In this document: positions 43,478 to 52,819 of the stretch, in pieces
How positions within the stretch are numbered: the first letter of the stretch is position 1
How the letters are laid out: each line of letters opens with the position of its first letter
Assembly: GCF_013416325.1 (NCBI RefSeq)
Contig: NZ_JACCGK010000014.1
Location: 62,001-126,000 of the forward strand
DNA length: 64,000 nucleotides
Origin: Vreelandella sedimenti
GTDB taxonomy: Bacteria; Pseudomonadota; Gammaproteobacteria; Pseudomonadales; Halomonadaceae
Direction of reading: 5' to 3'
Position numbers and translations under genes: made by a program
Notes under the pieces: model-generated
The model's database searches: none
What the model was told of the DNA's origin: nothing
Seen by the model: only the letters and a program-made list of their open reading frames with translations

Positions 43478-44697
43478 CGAACGCCCCGCCACTGAACGAT
43501 CGGGTAGCTGGCCTTCCAGCCCCGGCGGGTGCCAATGGGGGTGGCATTGGCCAGTTCCAGGCGCATCAGTTCGCCGCCTGCCTGCTGATGCCAGTGCGCC
43601 AGCAGCGCTTCGGATTCCAGGGTGACGGCATTGGCGACGATGCGTACACCCTCGGGCAGGCGATGCCATAAGTCGTCCAACAGCGCTTGGGATAACCCGC
43701 CGCCAATAAATACCGCATCCGGGAGCGGCGTATCGTTCAGTACGTCCGGCGCGCTGCCCTCTTTTACCTCAAGCCAGTCAACGCCCAGGTTCCCTGCATT
43801 ACTGCGCGCCCGTGCTGCCCGTTCAGCGTTTTGCTCAAAGCCCACTGCCTGATTATCCGCATGGGCGAGCAGCCACTCAATGGCGATAGAGCCTGAACCG
43901 GTGCCGATATCCCATAGCCGCTCGCCGGGCATGGGGGCCAGCGCCGCCAGGGTGATGGCGCGGATTGACTGTTTGGTGATCTGGCCGTCGTGGTCAAAAA
44001 AATGATCCGGTAGGCCGGGCGTCAGCGGCAAGGCGGGGCCGTGACCGGCTACTTCCAGCCCCACCGCGACCGGGTGGGCGATATCCTCGGGCAAGTTGGC
44101 GTCTGCACGACAATGGCGAACGCGCTCGTTATCGCCGCCCAAGGCTTCCAGCACCGTTAGCTGGGAATCCGCAAAGCCGAACCGGCTGACCAACGAGGCG
44201 AGTTCAGCTACCGCTTCACCGTCTCTTACCAGTACCAGCAAACGCCTACCGGTATGCAGGTAGGGCCGCATGCGCGTCAGCGGTTTGGCGTGCAGGCCCA
44301 GGCAATTGCAGCGCTCCAGCGGCCAGCCCAAGCGTGCGGCCGCCAGGCTGAAGGTGGAAGGCGCTGGCAATGCCAGCCACTCGTCAGCGCTGAGATGCTG
44401 CGCCAGGGTGCTGCCCGCCCCAAACCAGAACGGGTCGTTCGAGACCAGCATGACCACCCGGCGACCGCGCTGGTCTAATAGCGCCGGAATGCCATAGGCA
44501 AAGGGCACCGGCCACTCATTCACCTCGGCATTTAGGGGCGGCAAAAGGCGCAGGTGGCGGCGGGCGCCGAATACCACCTCGGCACTTTCCAATGCAGCGC
44601 GGCTTGCCGCGGTTAGTCCCTGTGTGCCACCCTCCCCCCAGCCTAAAAGGGTCAGCCAGGGAGCCTGACCCACTGGAGCATGAGAAATTTCAACCAT
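43474..44697 (-). CDS. cobL: precorrin-6Y C5,15-methyltransferase (decarboxylating)
   Basis: A fusion of about 407 residues: the CbiE-type methylase domain (about 1-200, LTLLGWGEGGTQGLTAASRAAL, MLVSNDPFWFGAGSTL) and the CbiT-type domain (about 225-400, class I motif LWDIGTGSGSIAIEWLLA). It methylates C5 and C15 and decarboxylates precorrin-6B. The ATG at 44697 overlaps the cobK start codon on the other strand; a GTG near 44670 is an alternative start. Confidence 0.93.
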   Translation of the reverse strand: MVEISHAPVGQAPWLTLLGWGEGGTQGLTAASRAALESAEVVFGARRHLRLLPPLNAEVNEWPVPFAYGIPALLDQRGRRVVMLVSNDPFWFGAGSTLAQHLSADEWLALPAPSTFSLAAARLGWPLERCNCLGLHAKPLTRMRPYLHTGRRLLVLVRDGEAVAELASLVSRFGFADSQLTVLEALGGDNERVRHCRADANLPEDIAHPVAVGLEVAGHGPALPLTPGLPDHFFDHDGQITKQSIRAITLAALAPMPGERLWDIGTGSGSIAIEWLLAHADNQAVGFEQNAERAARARSNAGNLGVDWLEVKEGSAPDVLNDTPLPDAVFIGGGLSQALLDDLWHRLPEGVRIVANAVTLESEALLAHWHQQAGGELMRLELANATPIGTRRGWKASYPIVQWRGVR

Positions 44698-45424
44698 GAT
44701 CAAGATCCTAATTCTCGGGGGAACCTCGGAGGCCAGCGCCCTGGCCAGTGCGGTTGCCAAGCGCGGGCTTCCCGCCATTTTCAGCTATGCAGGTCGCGTC
44801 GCCACGCCTAAACCCCAGCCGCTGCCGACCCGCATTGGCGGTTTTGGCGGCGTTAGCGGCCTTGCGGCCTTTGTGGCCCGGGAGCGCATCACCCATATCG
44901 TCGATGCCACCCATCCCTTTGCCGCGCAGATGAGCACGAACGTGTTAGCTGCGGCGGCGCAGTGCAGCGTAAAGGCGACTGCCCTTACCCGGCCTGCCTG
45001 GCGACCTGTTAACGGCGACCAGTGGCAAAGCGTGGCAAGTATCAATGAAGCCGTCAGCGCCCTGGCTGGCCCGCCCCAGCGTATACTGCTGGCCATCGGC
45101 CGAATGCACCTTGCGGCCTTTGCCGCCCAGCCCCAGCACCATTACGTGCCGCGTTTGGTTGACCAGCCTACCAGCCCGTTACCACTGGCCGATGTCAGCA
45201 CCGTGATTGATCGAGGCCCCTTTACGCTGGAAAGCGATCTCGCCCTGCTGGAAAAGCAGCGCATCCAGCGCATCGTGTGTAAAAATGCCGGCGGCGAAGG
45301 GGCCGCGTCCAAACTGACCGCGGCAAGAGCCCTCGGCCTGCCCGTGGTGATGATAGAACGGCCTCACCTGCCATCTCGTCTTGAAGCTCATACTGTTGAT
45401 GAGGTTATCAACTGGCTAACTTAA
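44696..45424 (+). CDS. cobK: precorrin-6A reductase
   Basis: A 242-residue NADPH-dependent reductase: ILILGGTSEASALASAVAKRG at the N-terminus, THIVDATHPFAAQM near 65, LLAIGRMHLAAFAAQPQHHYVPRLVD and KNAGGEGAASKLTAARALGLPVVMIERP. It reduces precorrin-6A to dihydro-precorrin-6. It is the only cob gene of this cluster on the plus strand; its start codon shares the CATG tetranucleotide with that of cobL. Confidence 0.94.
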   Translation: MIKILILGGTSEASALASAVAKRGLPAIFSYAGRVATPKPQPLPTRIGGFGGVSGLAAFVARERITHIVDATHPFAAQMSTNVLAAAAQCSVKATALTRPAWRPVNGDQWQSVASINEAVSALAGPPQRILLAIGRMHLAAFAAQPQHHYVPRLVDQPTSPLPLADVSTVIDRGPFTLESDLALLEKQRIQRIVCKNAGGEGAASKLTAARALGLPVVMIERPHLPSRLEAHTVDEVINWLT

Positions 45425-45459
45425 CCCTACAGGGCTACCGCAGTCAGCGGCACATCTTG

Positions 45460-45558
45460 GTAGCGAGGGCAGGCTGCTGCGAGGGCGCTGTAAACCCGTC
45501 CTTGGGCGCTACTTTTCCCTTCCATGGGAAAAGACCCTCGCATCAACCTGCCCTCGTC
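45460..45558 (-). repeat. 100-bp dispersed cruciform repeat, copy 2 (inverted)
   Basis: Reverse orientation relative to copies 1 and 3. Outer arms GCGAGGGCAGGCTG and CAACCTGCCCTCG; the inner hairpin is CTTTTCCC/GGGAAAAG, differing from copy 1 in both arms so that pairing is kept. It fills the gap between the convergent cobK and cobJ genes. Confidence 0.85.
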
Positions 45559-45568
45559 CCTTTCATAC

Positions 45569-46318
45569 TCACTGGGAGGAACGCGGCGTATACACCAGCG
45601 GCGCTCCATCCCGCTCGATCAAGCGCGTCTGCTGGGAACCGACGATGACCAGGGTGCGCATATCGGCCATATCCGGCGTCGCCTCGCCTAGCGTGGTGAC
45701 GCGAACCAACTCTTCCGGCGTCGAAACCGCCCGGGCGAAGATGATCAATCGATCCGGCCCGCAGGCTCCCCGCAGTACGTCCAGCATGCGCTCAAAGCCC
45801 GCCGGGCGCGCCTTGGAGCGCGGGTTATAGAATGCCATAGCGAAGTCGGCTTCGGCGGCCAAACGCAGGCGCTTTTCAATCAGCGCCCAAGGCTTGAGGT
45901 TGTCGGATAGATTAATGCAGCAGAAGTCATGCCCCAGGGGCGCGCCAACGCTTGCGCTGGCGGCCAGCATGGCGGAAATGCCTGGCAGCACCTGAATATC
46001 CAGCCCGCGCCACAGGGCATCGCCCGCTTCCAGCGCCTCGAATACCGCGGCGGCCATGGCAAAGACTCCGGGGTCGCCGGAGGAGACGACGACTACCCGA
46101 TGGCCCTCAAGCGCCAGCTGTAGTGCCTGCTCCGCCCGGCGGATCTCTTCGCGGTTGTCCGAGCCGTGGCGGACTAATCCAGCACGTGGCGCCACCCGGT
46201 TAACGTAGGGCACATAGCCCACCACGTCGGTGGCTTCCTGCAGTGCGGCCGTTACCTCGGGGGTAATCATGGCTTCTGAACCCGGCCCCAGGCCGACGAT
46301 TTTCAGCCAGCCGCTCAT
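45569..46318 (-). CDS. cobJ: precorrin-3B C17-methyltransferase
   Basis: A 249-residue tetrapyrrole methylase: KIVGLGPGSEAMITPEV, VVVSSGDPGVFAMAAAVFEAL, VLPGISAMLAASASVGAPLGHDFCCINLSD are typical of CobJ/CbiH, which performs methylation with ring contraction. It overlaps cobI by 4 bp (ATGA). Confidence 0.95.
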   Translation of the reverse strand: MSGWLKIVGLGPGSEAMITPEVTAALQEATDVVGYVPYVNRVAPRAGLVRHGSDNREEIRRAEQALQLALEGHRVVVVSSGDPGVFAMAAAVFEALEAGDALWRGLDIQVLPGISAMLAASASVGAPLGHDFCCINLSDNLKPWALIEKRLRLAAEADFAMAFYNPRSKARPAGFERMLDVLRGACGPDRLIIFARAVSTPEELVRVTTLGEATPDMADMRTLVIVGSQQTRLIERDGAPLVYTPRSSQ

Positions 46319-47040
46319 GGCCGCCTCCCGTGGCCATGGATAAGCACAATCGAGAAGTACGGCACGCTTTCGCCAACGTCCGCCAGCGGCAACACACGCT
46401 GTTGCGACATGGCGGCGTACTCGATCAGCCAGGCTTCGCCTTCGCGGCCAGCGTGAACCAGGGCCCGGCGTAGCTTGGCCAGGTTGCGGCCAATCTTCAT
46501 CACCACCAGCGCGTCGGTATGGGCAATGCGCTCGGCCAACGCGTCTTCGGGTAGCGTGGCCATCAGCACGGTCAGGATGTCATCGCCCCAGGTAATGGGC
46601 TGCCCGGTGGCTGTCCACGCCGCCGACATGCCAGTAATCCCCGGCACCACCGAGACAGGCACTCGGTTTAGCAGTCGCGTATAGAGATGCATAAAGGAGC
46701 CGTAAAAGAACGGATCGCCTTCACACAGCACCACCACATCGCACCCTGCTTCTGCCATCTCGATCAGTTGGGCCACGCTGCGTTCGTAAAAGGCCGCCAG
46801 CAGCTCATTATAGCGCGGGTCGTCGAAGGGAATTTCCGTGGTGACCGGGTATTCCATGGGCAGCTCGATCGCGCCGGCCGGGATCATGCCCTCCACGATG
46901 GTACGCGCATGCCCGCAGCGGCCCTTCTTGCGGAAATACGCCACGTGGGTCGCCCCGCGTATCAGGCGGTCGGCGCGCACGCTCATCAAGTCTTGGCTGC
47001 CTGGCCCCAGGCCAACGCCGTATACCGTTCCCTGGGTCAT
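46315..47040 (-). CDS. cobI: precorrin-2 C20-methyltransferase
   Basis: A 241-residue tetrapyrrole methylase: GVGLGPGSQDLMSVRADRLI, CEGDPFFYGSFMHLYTRL and VVPGITGMSAAWTATGQPI. CobI commits precorrin-2 to the corrin branch by methylating C20. It overlaps cobH and cobJ by 4 bp each. Confidence 0.95.
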   Translation of the reverse strand: MTQGTVYGVGLGPGSQDLMSVRADRLIRGATHVAYFRKKGRCGHARTIVEGMIPAGAIELPMEYPVTTEIPFDDPRYNELLAAFYERSVAQLIEMAEAGCDVVVLCEGDPFFYGSFMHLYTRLLNRVPVSVVPGITGMSAAWTATGQPITWGDDILTVLMATLPEDALAERIAHTDALVVMKIGRNLAKLRRALVHAGREGEAWLIEYAAMSQQRVLPLADVGESVPYFSIVLIHGHGRRP

Positions 47041-47666
47041 TCGATGCGATCCGCCATGGCGTTGATAGCCGCCACCGTGACGGCGCTGCCGCCCAGACGA
47101 CCGCGTACGATACAGCTGGGCAGCGCTGGATTAGCCAAAAGCGCTTCCTTGGATTCCGCCGCGCCGACAAAGCCTACCGGGCAGCCGATAATCGCCGCCG
47201 GGCGCGGGCACGCCGGGTCTTCGAGCATATTGAGCAGGTGAAACAGCGCGGTGGGCGCGTTGCCAATGGCGACCACAGCGCCTTCCAGGTGCGGCCGCCA
47301 GAGTTCCAGTGCCGCCGCCGAGCGGGTGTTGGCCATTTCCTGGGCGAGGCCGGGCGTGCGCTCATCGTTGAGAGTGCAAATCACCTCGTTGTCAGCGGGC
47401 AGCCGCTTGCGGGTGATGCCTTCCGAGACCATGCGGGCATCGCAGAGAATCGGTGCGCCCTGCTCTAACGCGGCGCGGGCCTTATTGACCACGTCGTTTT
47501 GAAAATGAATATGCGCGGCCAATTCAACCAGCCCGGCGGCGTGAATCATGCGCACCGCCACGGTCTCTTCTTCCACTGAAAAGCGGCCAAGCTCGGCTTC
47601 ACTGCGAATAATCGCAAACGACTCCCGGTAAATCGCCGGGCCACTGGTTTCGTACTTATAGGGCAC
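47037..47666 (-). CDS. cobH: precorrin-8X methylmutase
   Basis: A 209-residue enzyme moving the C11 methyl to C12 to give hydrogenobyrinate. The catalytic histidine region is RMIHAAGLVELAAHIHF near 41-57; CDARMVSEGI, AIGNAPTALFHLL and GCPVGFVGAAESKEAL follow. It is first of the coupled cobH-I-J run, with a cruciform repeat upstream. Confidence 0.95.
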   Translation of the reverse strand: MPYKYETSGPAIYRESFAIIRSEAELGRFSVEEETVAVRMIHAAGLVELAAHIHFQNDVVNKARAALEQGAPILCDARMVSEGITRKRLPADNEVICTLNDERTPGLAQEMANTRSAAALELWRPHLEGAVVAIGNAPTALFHLLNMLEDPACPRPAAIIGCPVGFVGAAESKEALLANPALPSCIVRGRLGGSAVTVAAINAMADRIE

Positions 47667-47716
47667 CCAAACTCTCCAAATAAACTAATTCGCAGTTGGC
47701 AAACCGCAAGGCATGC

Positions 47717-47815
47717 GTGCCAGGGCAGGTTGTAGCGAGGGTCTTTCGACATGGATGTCGAAAGTAGCGCCCACGGATGGGTTCACAGCGCCCTCGCGGA
47801 AACCTGTCCTGGCAC
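47717..47815 (+). repeat. 100-bp dispersed cruciform repeat, copy 3
   Basis: Outer arms GTGCCAGGGCAGGTT and AACCTGTCCTGGCAC pair with one G-U pair; the inner hairpin CTTTCGACAT-GG-ATGTCGAAAG is perfect and differs from copy 1 by a matched change in both arms (C/G to A/T). It lies between cobG and cobH. Confidence 0.9.
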
Positions 47816-47859
47816 TCAGCTACCAAGTATATAAGCCGCTATTTTTAACTCCGGCAAAC

Positions 47860-49011
47860 CTAACTGCTTTCGCTGAGCTTTTTTATAACATCCAACGCCT
47901 CACACTCGGTGAGGCCTGTCTTAACCGGGGTGCTATCGGCACCGCCGTTAACAACAACATTAAATCGACCTGCTTGCCCGACCAAGCACACATCGACTGG
48001 GGCGCGACGGGCGCAGCCTTTAGAGCAGCCAGATATATGCACCGTTCCTTCCACCCAGCCGCTTAGCTTCTCGGCAAGCGGCTGGGTGGCGACACTCGCC
48101 TGTTCGCAGTAGGGCGCGCCGGGGCAGGCGTCCATCGCTAGCCGCGGGTCGCTATTATGACGGATCAAGCCATCAATCGCGGGTAGTGTATCGCAATCCT
48201 TCAACAACAGCCGCCGCCAGGGAGTGACCTGCACGACGCGGGCACTTGATTGGGAGACAGCCTCGCGAAGCGTTTCAACCGCCACCCGACCAAAAGGCAG
48301 GCCAATCACCATGCCCTCGCGATGTTCGCCCAGCGCCAGCTTCTCACCGGGGAGCGCGGGGGCGGTATCAGCAGGAGCCCAGTCGGGCAGCGGTGCTGTA
48401 TGCCGCCGCATACGGCCTGACTCCCAGCCGCCGCTGTCCACAAACCAGTGGGTCAGGCGTATCAGTTGCTCGACGGCGGCCTCGGTATCGTTCACCGCCG
48501 TGCCTTGCGCGTAGCCATCGGCGCGTACCAGTAGGCCGCCTTCCCTTGAGCGCTCGATTCGAAAATCAGCGGCGCTGTCGCCAAGCACCGGCGCTTTTCC
48601 CGCATCAATCGCAATGCCCACCTTGCCAGGCATGGTGGCTAATTCGCTACCCCGCGTTTGCAACAGGCGGGCAATGGTATGGGTGTCATCGCCCTTTTGC
48701 CAGGCCGGCGCCAGCATCAGTTGGGGCTGACGTTCTGCTTCCGGGTCGGCGCTGACCAACTGATGTTCCACCAGAAACGCCATCAGCGGCGGCCAGCTTT
48801 CGTCGGTCACCCCACGCAGCTGCAGGTTGGCCCGGCTGGTTAGCTCGATCAAACCGCTGCCGAAGGTCTCGGCGGCGTCGCACAGTGCCAATACCTGCTC
48901 CCGCGATAGCTCACCCAGCAGTGGGCGCACGCGTACAAGCCAACCATCGCCGGTGGCCATGGGTCGCCAGGCGCCGGGACACCAGCCTTTAATGCGCAGG
49001 CTGGGCAACAT
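47860..49011 (-). CDS. cobG: precorrin-3B synthase
   Basis: A 383-residue oxygenase of the nitrite/sulfite reductase fold, forming the hydroxy-lactone of precorrin-3B with O2. Iron-sulfur cysteines are in CPGAPYCEQ near 311 and SGCSKGCARR near 344; the N-terminus has GDGWLVRVRPLLGELSREQV. It indicates the aerobic route. ATG 49011 overlaps the 3' end of cobN by 23 bp; the frame continues upstream to 49197 but without a credible start. Confidence 0.92.
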   Translation of the reverse strand: MLPSLRIKGWCPGAWRPMATGDGWLVRVRPLLGELSREQVLALCDAAETFGSGLIELTSRANLQLRGVTDESWPPLMAFLVEHQLVSADPEAERQPQLMLAPAWQKGDDTHTIARLLQTRGSELATMPGKVGIAIDAGKAPVLGDSAADFRIERSREGGLLVRADGYAQGTAVNDTEAAVEQLIRLTHWFVDSGGWESGRMRRHTAPLPDWAPADTAPALPGEKLALGEHREGMVIGLPFGRVAVETLREAVSQSSARVVQVTPWRRLLLKDCDTLPAIDGLIRHNSDPRLAMDACPGAPYCEQASVATQPLAEKLSGWVEGTVHISGCSKGCARRAPVDVCLVGQAGRFNVVVNGGADSTPVKTGLTECEALDVIKKLSESS

Positions 49012-52000
49012 GACCACTGGACTCTTTGGCTTCGTCCATTTCCAGCAGCAGATCCTGCAGCGCCTCACCGTGCTCGCCGGGGGCTTGCCACATGCCCCGC
49101 TGGGCGGCTTCGAGTAACCGTTCGGCCATCTCTTCCAGGGCGGCCGGGTTGTGCTCGCGTAGGAACTGCTGATTGTCGGCGTCGAGCACCAGGGCATCGC
49201 TCACCTGGGCGTACTGGTAGTCGGCAATCAGATCGGTGGTGGCGTCGTAGGCGAACAGGTAGTCCACCGTGGCGGCCATCTCAAAGGCGCCTTTGTAGCC
49301 GTGCTCGCGCATGGCGTTGATCCACTTGGGATTCAACACGCGCGAGCGAATCACCTTCGCCAGTTCTTCTTTCAGGGTGCGAATCTTGGGCATCGCGGGG
49401 TTGGCGTGGTCGGCGTGGTAAATCTCCGGCGCCTTGTCGCTCAGCGAGCGGGTGGCGTTGGCCATGCCGCCCTGGAAGGCGTAATAGCTGTTGGAATCGA
49501 GGATATCGTGCTCGCGGTTATCCTGGTTTTGCATTACCGCATCCAGCCCCTGGAGCTGCTGCTCGAAGGCGCCGCGTGCGGCCTTGCCCGACTCCTTAAA
49601 CTGGCCGTAGGCGTAGGCACCCGCATCCATATAGGCCTCGGCTAAATCGTCGGCGCTGTCCCAAGAGCGGTTTTCTATCAGCCGGTTTAAGCCCGCGCCG
49701 TATTCGCCAGGCTTACTGCCAAATATTCGGTAGCTCGCCTCTTGAGCAGCCATCTCGGGGCTTAGCCCCTGCTCTTCCAGTGCTTGCTGGCGGGAAAGCA
49801 CCGCCTCGCGGATAGTGTTGCTGTTGCCCGGCTCTTCATAGCTCGCCACCGCCTGCACGGCGGCGTCAAACAGGCGAATCACGTTAGGGAAGGCGTCGCG
49901 GAAGAACCCGGACACCCGCAGCGTGACATCGACCCGTGGGCGATTGAGCAGCATCGAGGGAATGACTTCAAAGTCGCTCACCCGCTGAGAGCCCAGCGAC
50001 CAGATGGGTCGCACGCCCATTAGCGCGAAGGCCTGGGCGATGTCATCGCCGCCGGTGCGCATGGTGGCGGTACCCCAGATGGATAGCCCCAACCGCCGCG
50101 GGTAGTCACCGTGATCCTGCAGATAGCGTTCGACAAACGCCTGAGCGGATTTTTCGCCCAGCGTCCAGGCGGCGGGAGATGGAATCGAGCGGTTATCGAC
50201 GCTGAAAAAGTTGCGCCCGGTGGGTAGCGTATCCAAGCGCCCCCGGCTGGGCGCACCGCTGGGCCCGGCGGGTACGAAGATGCCTTCAAGGCCGTCGAGC
50301 AGCGACTGAAGCTCCATCTTCACGCCGCGCTGCATGGTGACCCACAGCTGGTCTCGGGCGTAGCGCAGCTGCGCTGCCGTGTCGGGGTAATCCTGGGCCA
50401 GGCCATCCAGGCAGCCGTTTGCCAAGACGTAGTCGGCCACCCAGCGCTCGGCCAGCAGTTCCAGGCGTTCGCGGGCATCCGCCCCGGTACGCCAGGGGGT
50501 ATCGAGCTGTTGGCTTAAAATAGCCGGCTCAGGCCCTTGCCAGGGCTCGCTAGCGGCGGCTAGCGGATCAAAATCCAAGCCTAAATCGCTGGCCAGGTTG
50601 TGCAGCAGGCCGCGGCTTGCCACCGCTTCGCCACGGGGTAGTCGCAACAGTGCCACCAAGGTGCCCACCCGCTTCTCTTCCGGCGGCAGCGTGCCAAGAA
50701 TATGCAGGCCGTGACGGATCTGCGATTCTTTGATGTCGCACAGGAAGGTATCCAGCGCGTTGAGAATCTCAGCCTCACATTCACCGCTCGCCACGTGGGC
50801 CAGCTCCTGATCGATACCGGTATCACGCAGGTGAGCGAGAATCTGGCTACGTATCAACGCTTCCCGGCGGGGATCCATATCCAGCGCTTGATAATATTCG
50901 TCGGTGAGCGTTTCAAGCTCGGCCATGGGGCCGTAGAGTTCGGCCCGCGCCAGCGGCGGCATCAGGTGGTCGATAATCACCGCCTGACTGCGCCGCTTGG
51001 CCTGGGCACCCTCGCCGGGGTCGTTGACGATAAACGGATAAAAGTGCGGCAGCGGCCCCAGGGCTATATCCGGCCAGCAGTCGGCGCTCAGGGCGATGCT
51101 TTTGCCCGGCAGCCACTCCAGGTTACCGTGCTTACCGACGTGGATGACCGCATCGACCTGGTAGTGCGCGCGCAGCCAAAAATAAAACGCCAGGTAGCTG
51201 TGCGGCGGCGCCAGCTCCAGATCGTGATAGGACTGGGTGAGATCGTCGATAAAGTCGCGTTCCGGCTGGATACCCACGAAGGTCTCCCCCAGACGAATAC
51301 CCGCGATCATCAGGCGCCCCTGGCGACACTTGGGGTCTTCATGAGGCGCGCCCCAGCGCGTCCATACGGTTTCCTGCAGCTCGCTGGACAGGGTTTGAAA
51401 CCACGCCAGATAATCATCAACGCTGATGCTCTGCCAGCAGGCGCGCTGGTCGAGGCTTCCGTGATCGTTGGTTACCGCGCCCTGAAGCTGGCGGATCAAT
51501 TCATCGCCGTTTTCCGGCAGCTCGCTGAGCGGGTAACCCGCCACCTTCAGGGCGCTGAGAATCTGCAGCGTCGATGCGGGCGTATCCAGCCCGACGCCGT
51601 TACCAATGCGGCCATCGCGATTGGGGTAGTTGGCCATGATCAGCGCGACACGCTTCTGCCCGTTGGGGGTTAAGCGCAGCGAACAAATCCGCCGCGCCAG
51701 CTCGGCCACAAAGGCGGCCCGCTCCGGATGGATGACGTGGTGGGTCACCGCCAGCTGGCAGCTCGGGCTGTAGTGGGCTTCGGCTTTAAAGCCCACCGCC
51801 CGGGTGATGATGCGGCCATCCATCTCGGGGAGCACCACCTGCATTGCCACATCGCGGCTATGCAGGCCCGCGGCCATGCCCTGCCAGTCTTCGCTAGTGC
51901 TGCTGGCAAGAATCGCCTGGAGCACCACGGGTCGGCCTACAAAGAGGTTGTCAGGTAATTCTTCCCCCAGGGCATCCAGCCCGTCGGCATTGCGATTGAC

Positions 52001-52819
52001 CGCAAAACTGGTGGTATTAATCACCAGCATGGCGCCGGTCTGCTCAATCAGGTGATTGATAAAATCAATGCACGGCCCTTCTTTCAGGGACGCCACGGCC
52101 ACCGCCAACGGCTCAAGCCCCTGGTCTTTAAGCGCGGCCAGCAATCCGTCGGGTACGGCGGTATTCGCCCCCTGCAAATGGCTGCGATAAAACAGCAGCA
52201 GACACACCGGCCGCCCGGGCACCTGACGATCGCGCCACTCGCTGAGGCTGGACGCCTGCTGCTCCTGCGACGCATAAATCACCGCTGGCGGAATGACCTT
52301 GGGCTCCTGCCAGTCACCCAACGGCTTATCCATACACTCGCTGGCGACAAAGCGCAGCAGTTGCTCGGCGTTATCGGCGCCGCCCTCCCGCAGGTAGCGC
52401 CACACGCGGTACGCGTCATCAAAGGCGATGGTGGAGTCCTCCAGCAGGGCGTCATCCGGGGCATCGCAGCCCGGCACCAGTATCAGCTGGCGCTCGGGTT
52501 TCGCCGCCGCCCAGGCCAGCAGGCGTTCGTGGCCGTACTGCCAGTAGGCCTTGCCGCCCAGCAGCGAGACGATGACCAACTGAGCCTTTTCCAGCACCCG
52601 ATCTTCGTAGAGATCGTAGGCGGCCGGTTTTACCAGGTTCATCCAGTTGGCCAGCCGCACCGAGGGGTACGCCTCGCCCAGACGATCCACCGCCTGAGCC
52701 AGCGCCGACAGATTGCTATCGGCGGCGGAGAGTATCACGACCTCGGCGGGGCTCTGTTCCAGGTCGATGATGCCTTCATCATCGACAAAGCCTCCGGGCT
52801 TGGCGGCAAATAAGTGCAT
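48989..52819 (-). CDS. cobN: cobaltochelatase subunit CobN
   Basis: A 1276-residue ChlH-type subunit binding hydrogenobyrinic acid a,c-diamide and cobalt. Conserved parts include ALIMANYPNRDGRIGNGVGLDTP, VIHVGKHGNLEWLPGKSIALS, LPTGRNFFSVDNRSIPSPAAW, WGTATMRTGGDDIAQAFALMG and DSNSYYAFQGGM. The motor subunits CobS/CobT were not found; the ChlI/ChlD-like gene at 55.9 kb probably substitutes. The start overlaps the cobW stop by one base. Confidence 0.96.
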   Translation of the reverse strand: MHLFAAKPGGFVDDEGIIDLEQSPAEVVILSAADSNLSALAQAVDRLGEAYPSVRLANWMNLVKPAAYDLYEDRVLEKAQLVIVSLLGGKAYWQYGHERLLAWAAAKPERQLILVPGCDAPDDALLEDSTIAFDDAYRVWRYLREGGADNAEQLLRFVASECMDKPLGDWQEPKVIPPAVIYASQEQQASSLSEWRDRQVPGRPVCLLLFYRSHLQGANTAVPDGLLAALKDQGLEPLAVAVASLKEGPCIDFINHLIEQTGAMLVINTTSFAVNRNADGLDALGEELPDNLFVGRPVVLQAILASSTSEDWQGMAAGLHSRDVAMQVVLPEMDGRIITRAVGFKAEAHYSPSCQLAVTHHVIHPERAAFVAELARRICSLRLTPNGQKRVALIMANYPNRDGRIGNGVGLDTPASTLQILSALKVAGYPLSELPENGDELIRQLQGAVTNDHGSLDQRACWQSISVDDYLAWFQTLSSELQETVWTRWGAPHEDPKCRQGRLMIAGIRLGETFVGIQPERDFIDDLTQSYHDLELAPPHSYLAFYFWLRAHYQVDAVIHVGKHGNLEWLPGKSIALSADCWPDIALGPLPHFYPFIVNDPGEGAQAKRRSQAVIIDHLMPPLARAELYGPMAELETLTDEYYQALDMDPRREALIRSQILAHLRDTGIDQELAHVASGECEAEILNALDTFLCDIKESQIRHGLHILGTLPPEEKRVGTLVALLRLPRGEAVASRGLLHNLASDLGLDFDPLAAASEPWQGPEPAILSQQLDTPWRTGADARERLELLAERWVADYVLANGCLDGLAQDYPDTAAQLRYARDQLWVTMQRGVKMELQSLLDGLEGIFVPAGPSGAPSRGRLDTLPTGRNFFSVDNRSIPSPAAWTLGEKSAQAFVERYLQDHGDYPRRLGLSIWGTATMRTGGDDIAQAFALMGVRPIWSLGSQRVSDFEVIPSMLLNRPRVDVTLRVSGFFRDAFPNVIRLFDAAVQAVASYEEPGNSNTIREAVLSRQQALEEQGLSPEMAAQEASYRIFGSKPGEYGAGLNRLIENRSWDSADDLAEAYMDAGAYAYGQFKESGKAARGAFEQQLQGLDAVMQNQDNREHDILDSNSYYAFQGGMANATRSLSDKAPEIYHADHANPAMPKIRTLKEELAKVIRSRVLNPKWINAMREHGYKGAFEMAATVDYLFAYDATTDLIADYQYAQVSDALVLDADNQQFLREHNPAALEEMAERLLEAAQRGMWQAPGEHGEALQDLLLEMDEAKESSGHVAQPAH

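Noticed and set aside
47860..49197. CobG starting at 49197
   Set aside because: The first 62 codons lie inside cobN in another frame and lack CobG-like sequence; the start at 49011 fits better.
50702..51673. 323-codon plus-strand frame
   Set aside because: It is antisense to cobN, has no recognisable domain and follows the codon pattern of the real gene; a high-GC shadow frame.
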